Assembly: GCA_903813345.2 (NCBI GenBank)
Contig: CAIIXF020000007.1
Location: 14,802,714-14,862,713 of the forward strand
Source: Owenia fusiformis
Lineage: Eukaryota > Annelida > Polychaeta > Sabellida > Oweniidae
DNA: 60,000 nucleotides
Reading direction: 5' to 3'
The translations under genes were made by a program, and so were the position numbers. Below are positions 58,031 through 60,000 of the stretch, one piece after another. The notes beneath the pieces are model-generated. The model was given only the letters and a program-made list of their open reading frames with translations. It was not told the DNA's origin and did no database searches. The stretch's first letter is position 1, and each line of letters begins with the position of its first letter.

Positions 58031-58575
58031 TGTGATTCCAGATTTATTTTTGGCCTATGGGATGGCCTATGGGATCGACTAGTCACCTGTCCATCTTTTT
58101 GTCCATCCACCCATCGATCCGTCAACATTGGCTGCACAAATTAAAACTGCTATTCGCATTGAGTCAAATCCACGTTCATTTTATGCATGTCCAAAATGCC
58201 TTTTTGTCCTCAATTATAGTTTTTGGTGCGTATGACATTTGACAAAAGGTAGGACTCTACACGTTCCCAGGAGTTCAAATCTGACCTTAGCTTTGAGATT
58301 TGACCTTTACTTGAACTTAAGTGAACTTCGAAGGTAAAAAAAGTTGATTTTTCAGATTGATTTTAATTTTTTAGCTTAATCACAAAAGACGTACTGAGCT
58401 CTGAAAAGGGAAAATTTTCAAATCCAAGGGTCAAGGTCATTAAGGTAGGTCATTAACTGTGCTATTTAAGTTTCTCAAAGTTGGAGACTACAAATCAATT
58501 ATATTCTTGGTTGAGAGTCAGGATATACATTCCTCTAAAGGTTCTACACTATGTGAGCACAGGGCCGTGGGTCCT
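58031..58575. repeat. Dispersed repeat with GTCCATCC start and TGTGAGCACAGGGCC end
   Basis: GGGATGGCCTATGGGATCGAC, a CTGTCCATC-TTTTTGTCCATC run, GGTCAAGGTCAT and a terminal ACTATGTGAGCACAGGGCC. The GTCC runs and GTGAGC-type end resemble the repeat at 52859-55135, though the bodies differ. The frame at 58057-58242 is an artefact. Confidence 0.45.
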
Positions 58576-58936
58576 TCATCATCTTTATAGCCATCTTGAT
58601 TCACAAGTTTTCAGATGCTCCAGCTTACTTTGATGATTTAAGAATGAATCCACATTTGCTAAGTAAATAAAACAAAACACTTAAACACATTTTCATCCTA
58701 GGTGTGTTATAACCACCTTGAAAGTCAAAGATGATTTATAGCACTCTCCCAGCCGTAAAACTGCAGGTATTTGTTGATTTAACAGCACTTTCCATTACAT
58801 TAGTATTGAAGAAAATATGATTTTGTAGTATTATTTGACATTTCTGTTATGTCAGTATGGGATGTTTTAGTTTTTAATGGAATTACTATTTTTACACATC
58901 ACAAATAGAATATCACTTAAATTGGGATTCTATTTA

Positions 58937-59530
58937 CTGTATAACATGAAATATTGCCGTGGATATAAAGTTGCCGATTGCCGAATGTATAACAGAAATG
59001 GCAACATAAAATTCGGAAATATAATTAAGTAATTGAAGATTGATCTTTGTGGGCGATAATATGGTAGTTGTCTTACTATTATCTTACTATACTTTAACAA
59101 AAATCATAAATAAAATACGATAAAATCGAAGCTTTATTCCCCAGCATAAAATTACAATAAAAAGTCATGTTAAAAAGTTAAAATGTCAGAAGATCTAATT
59201 GTATCCAAGTGCTTTGGAAATCCCAGTATTAAAAGTTTTTAATCCCGATATTAAAAGTTTTAATCCTGTTATTAATTGTCCTGGGTCTATCGAATGCGGT
59301 TAATCACTCAAATTGTCACTCATAATGTCAGGATGTCAGGTTTTCTGAGTCAGTAAAATGAAGGTGATTAAAATTCAGTTGTAAATCAAAATTATATTAG
59401 AGGTGTCAGCTTAGCAATATTTTATTTGGCTTTACATTAGGGGTGTCAGGTCTGCAAACTTTTATTCGGCAATAACAATTTTAATCCAATTCGGAAAATA
59501 AAGCACCCGGATTTAATACATGTTATACAG
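58937..59530. mobile_element. TA-flanked element with CTGTATAACATG ends
   Basis: CTGTATAACATG at the left and CATGTTATACAG at the right, each bordered by TA. Subterminal GCCGATTGCCGAAT / ATTCGGCAATAA motifs are also inverted. Inside, AAAAGTTTTTAATCC is repeated three times at 59225-59270. About 594 bp, non-coding, and fits a Tc1/mariner-type MITE. Confidence 0.65.
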
Positions 59531-59532
59531 TA

Positions 59533-60000
59533 TCTCTCATTTTTGATCAATATTTCCAGTTGCTTTGAGATTTATTGAATATGTACTCACATACTGTATA
59601 GAAACTTATATATGGTGTCTAATGTATAAAGACAAAAGAGTTATAGTGATATTTTATACCTTCAGGGTAATCTGGAAGTGGGATCGAAGATGATGCCATT
59701 TTAATACTCCTGAACCAATCCTCTTGGTTCAGATGTTCCCCAAATTATTATGCTGTTGTTTTCACCTTGTTTGATTAGATAATGAAAATAGTTTAAGCAG
59801 TTAATACTCCATTGTTATTATTCATATTAAAATCACAGAAGATCCCCTCAAATTAGTCACTTTTACCTCAAATGAGATTACACGAATTGTACCTCTTGTG
59901 GTACATAGCTAGCCAATGAAATGCATGAAAATCTTCATCCCAATTTGACATTTCCTCTCGTCATTCACGTCATTAATCAATCTTTCATTAGCAGTTGATT
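59533..60000. other. Right edge of window; EcR intron or flank
   Basis: No exon was recognised. The missing EcR hinge and ligand-binding exons must lie further right or be too diverged to see. Confidence 0.4.

Overview
This window is animal nuclear DNA: AT-rich, intron-rich and full of transposon relics. It is most likely from a mollusc, probably a bivalve. The main evidence is the DNA-binding domain of an ecdysone receptor (EcR, NR1H) split by an intron at a classic nuclear-receptor position. The dispersed repeat families, including one opening with a CTCACATGGTGAGC-type end and GTCC/GTCT runs, also fit a bivalve. The species assignment is inference. There are no bacterial operons, rRNA genes or CRISPR arrays.

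Only two host genes can be supported, both on the + strand. At 1.2-4.4 kb a complete five-exon gene encodes a 297-residue secreted protein: signal peptide, tetrabasic RRRR site, a pair of EF-hands, then two copies of a six-cysteine module with almost identical spacing. At 49.3-50.7 kb lie two EcR exons, holding a short A/B region and both zinc fingers. The hinge and ligand-binding domain were not found and presumably lie beyond 60 kb.

The 45 kb between the genes has no exon I can defend. It is a mosaic of short non-autonomous DNA transposons with recognisable ends. These include TA-flanked Tc1/mariner-like, TTAA-flanked, and hAT-like elements with 7-9 bp target duplications, and CAGGCC-ended elements with 5-6 bp duplications. 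Fold-back palindromes, LINE 3' ends and several tandem arrays are also present.

The strangest segment is 35.46-37.23 kb. It is built almost entirely of repeats of the palindrome TACCATGGTA with CATTGCATTTCATGG-type spacers, and includes a long near-perfect inverted repeat.

The EcR intron after the second DBD exon holds three notable structures. They are a roughly 68-bp minisatellite with alternating unit types, a tandem repeat carrying a nested mariner, and a 0.5-kb hairpin whose arms look like a captured gene start (ATG, short exon, splice donor).
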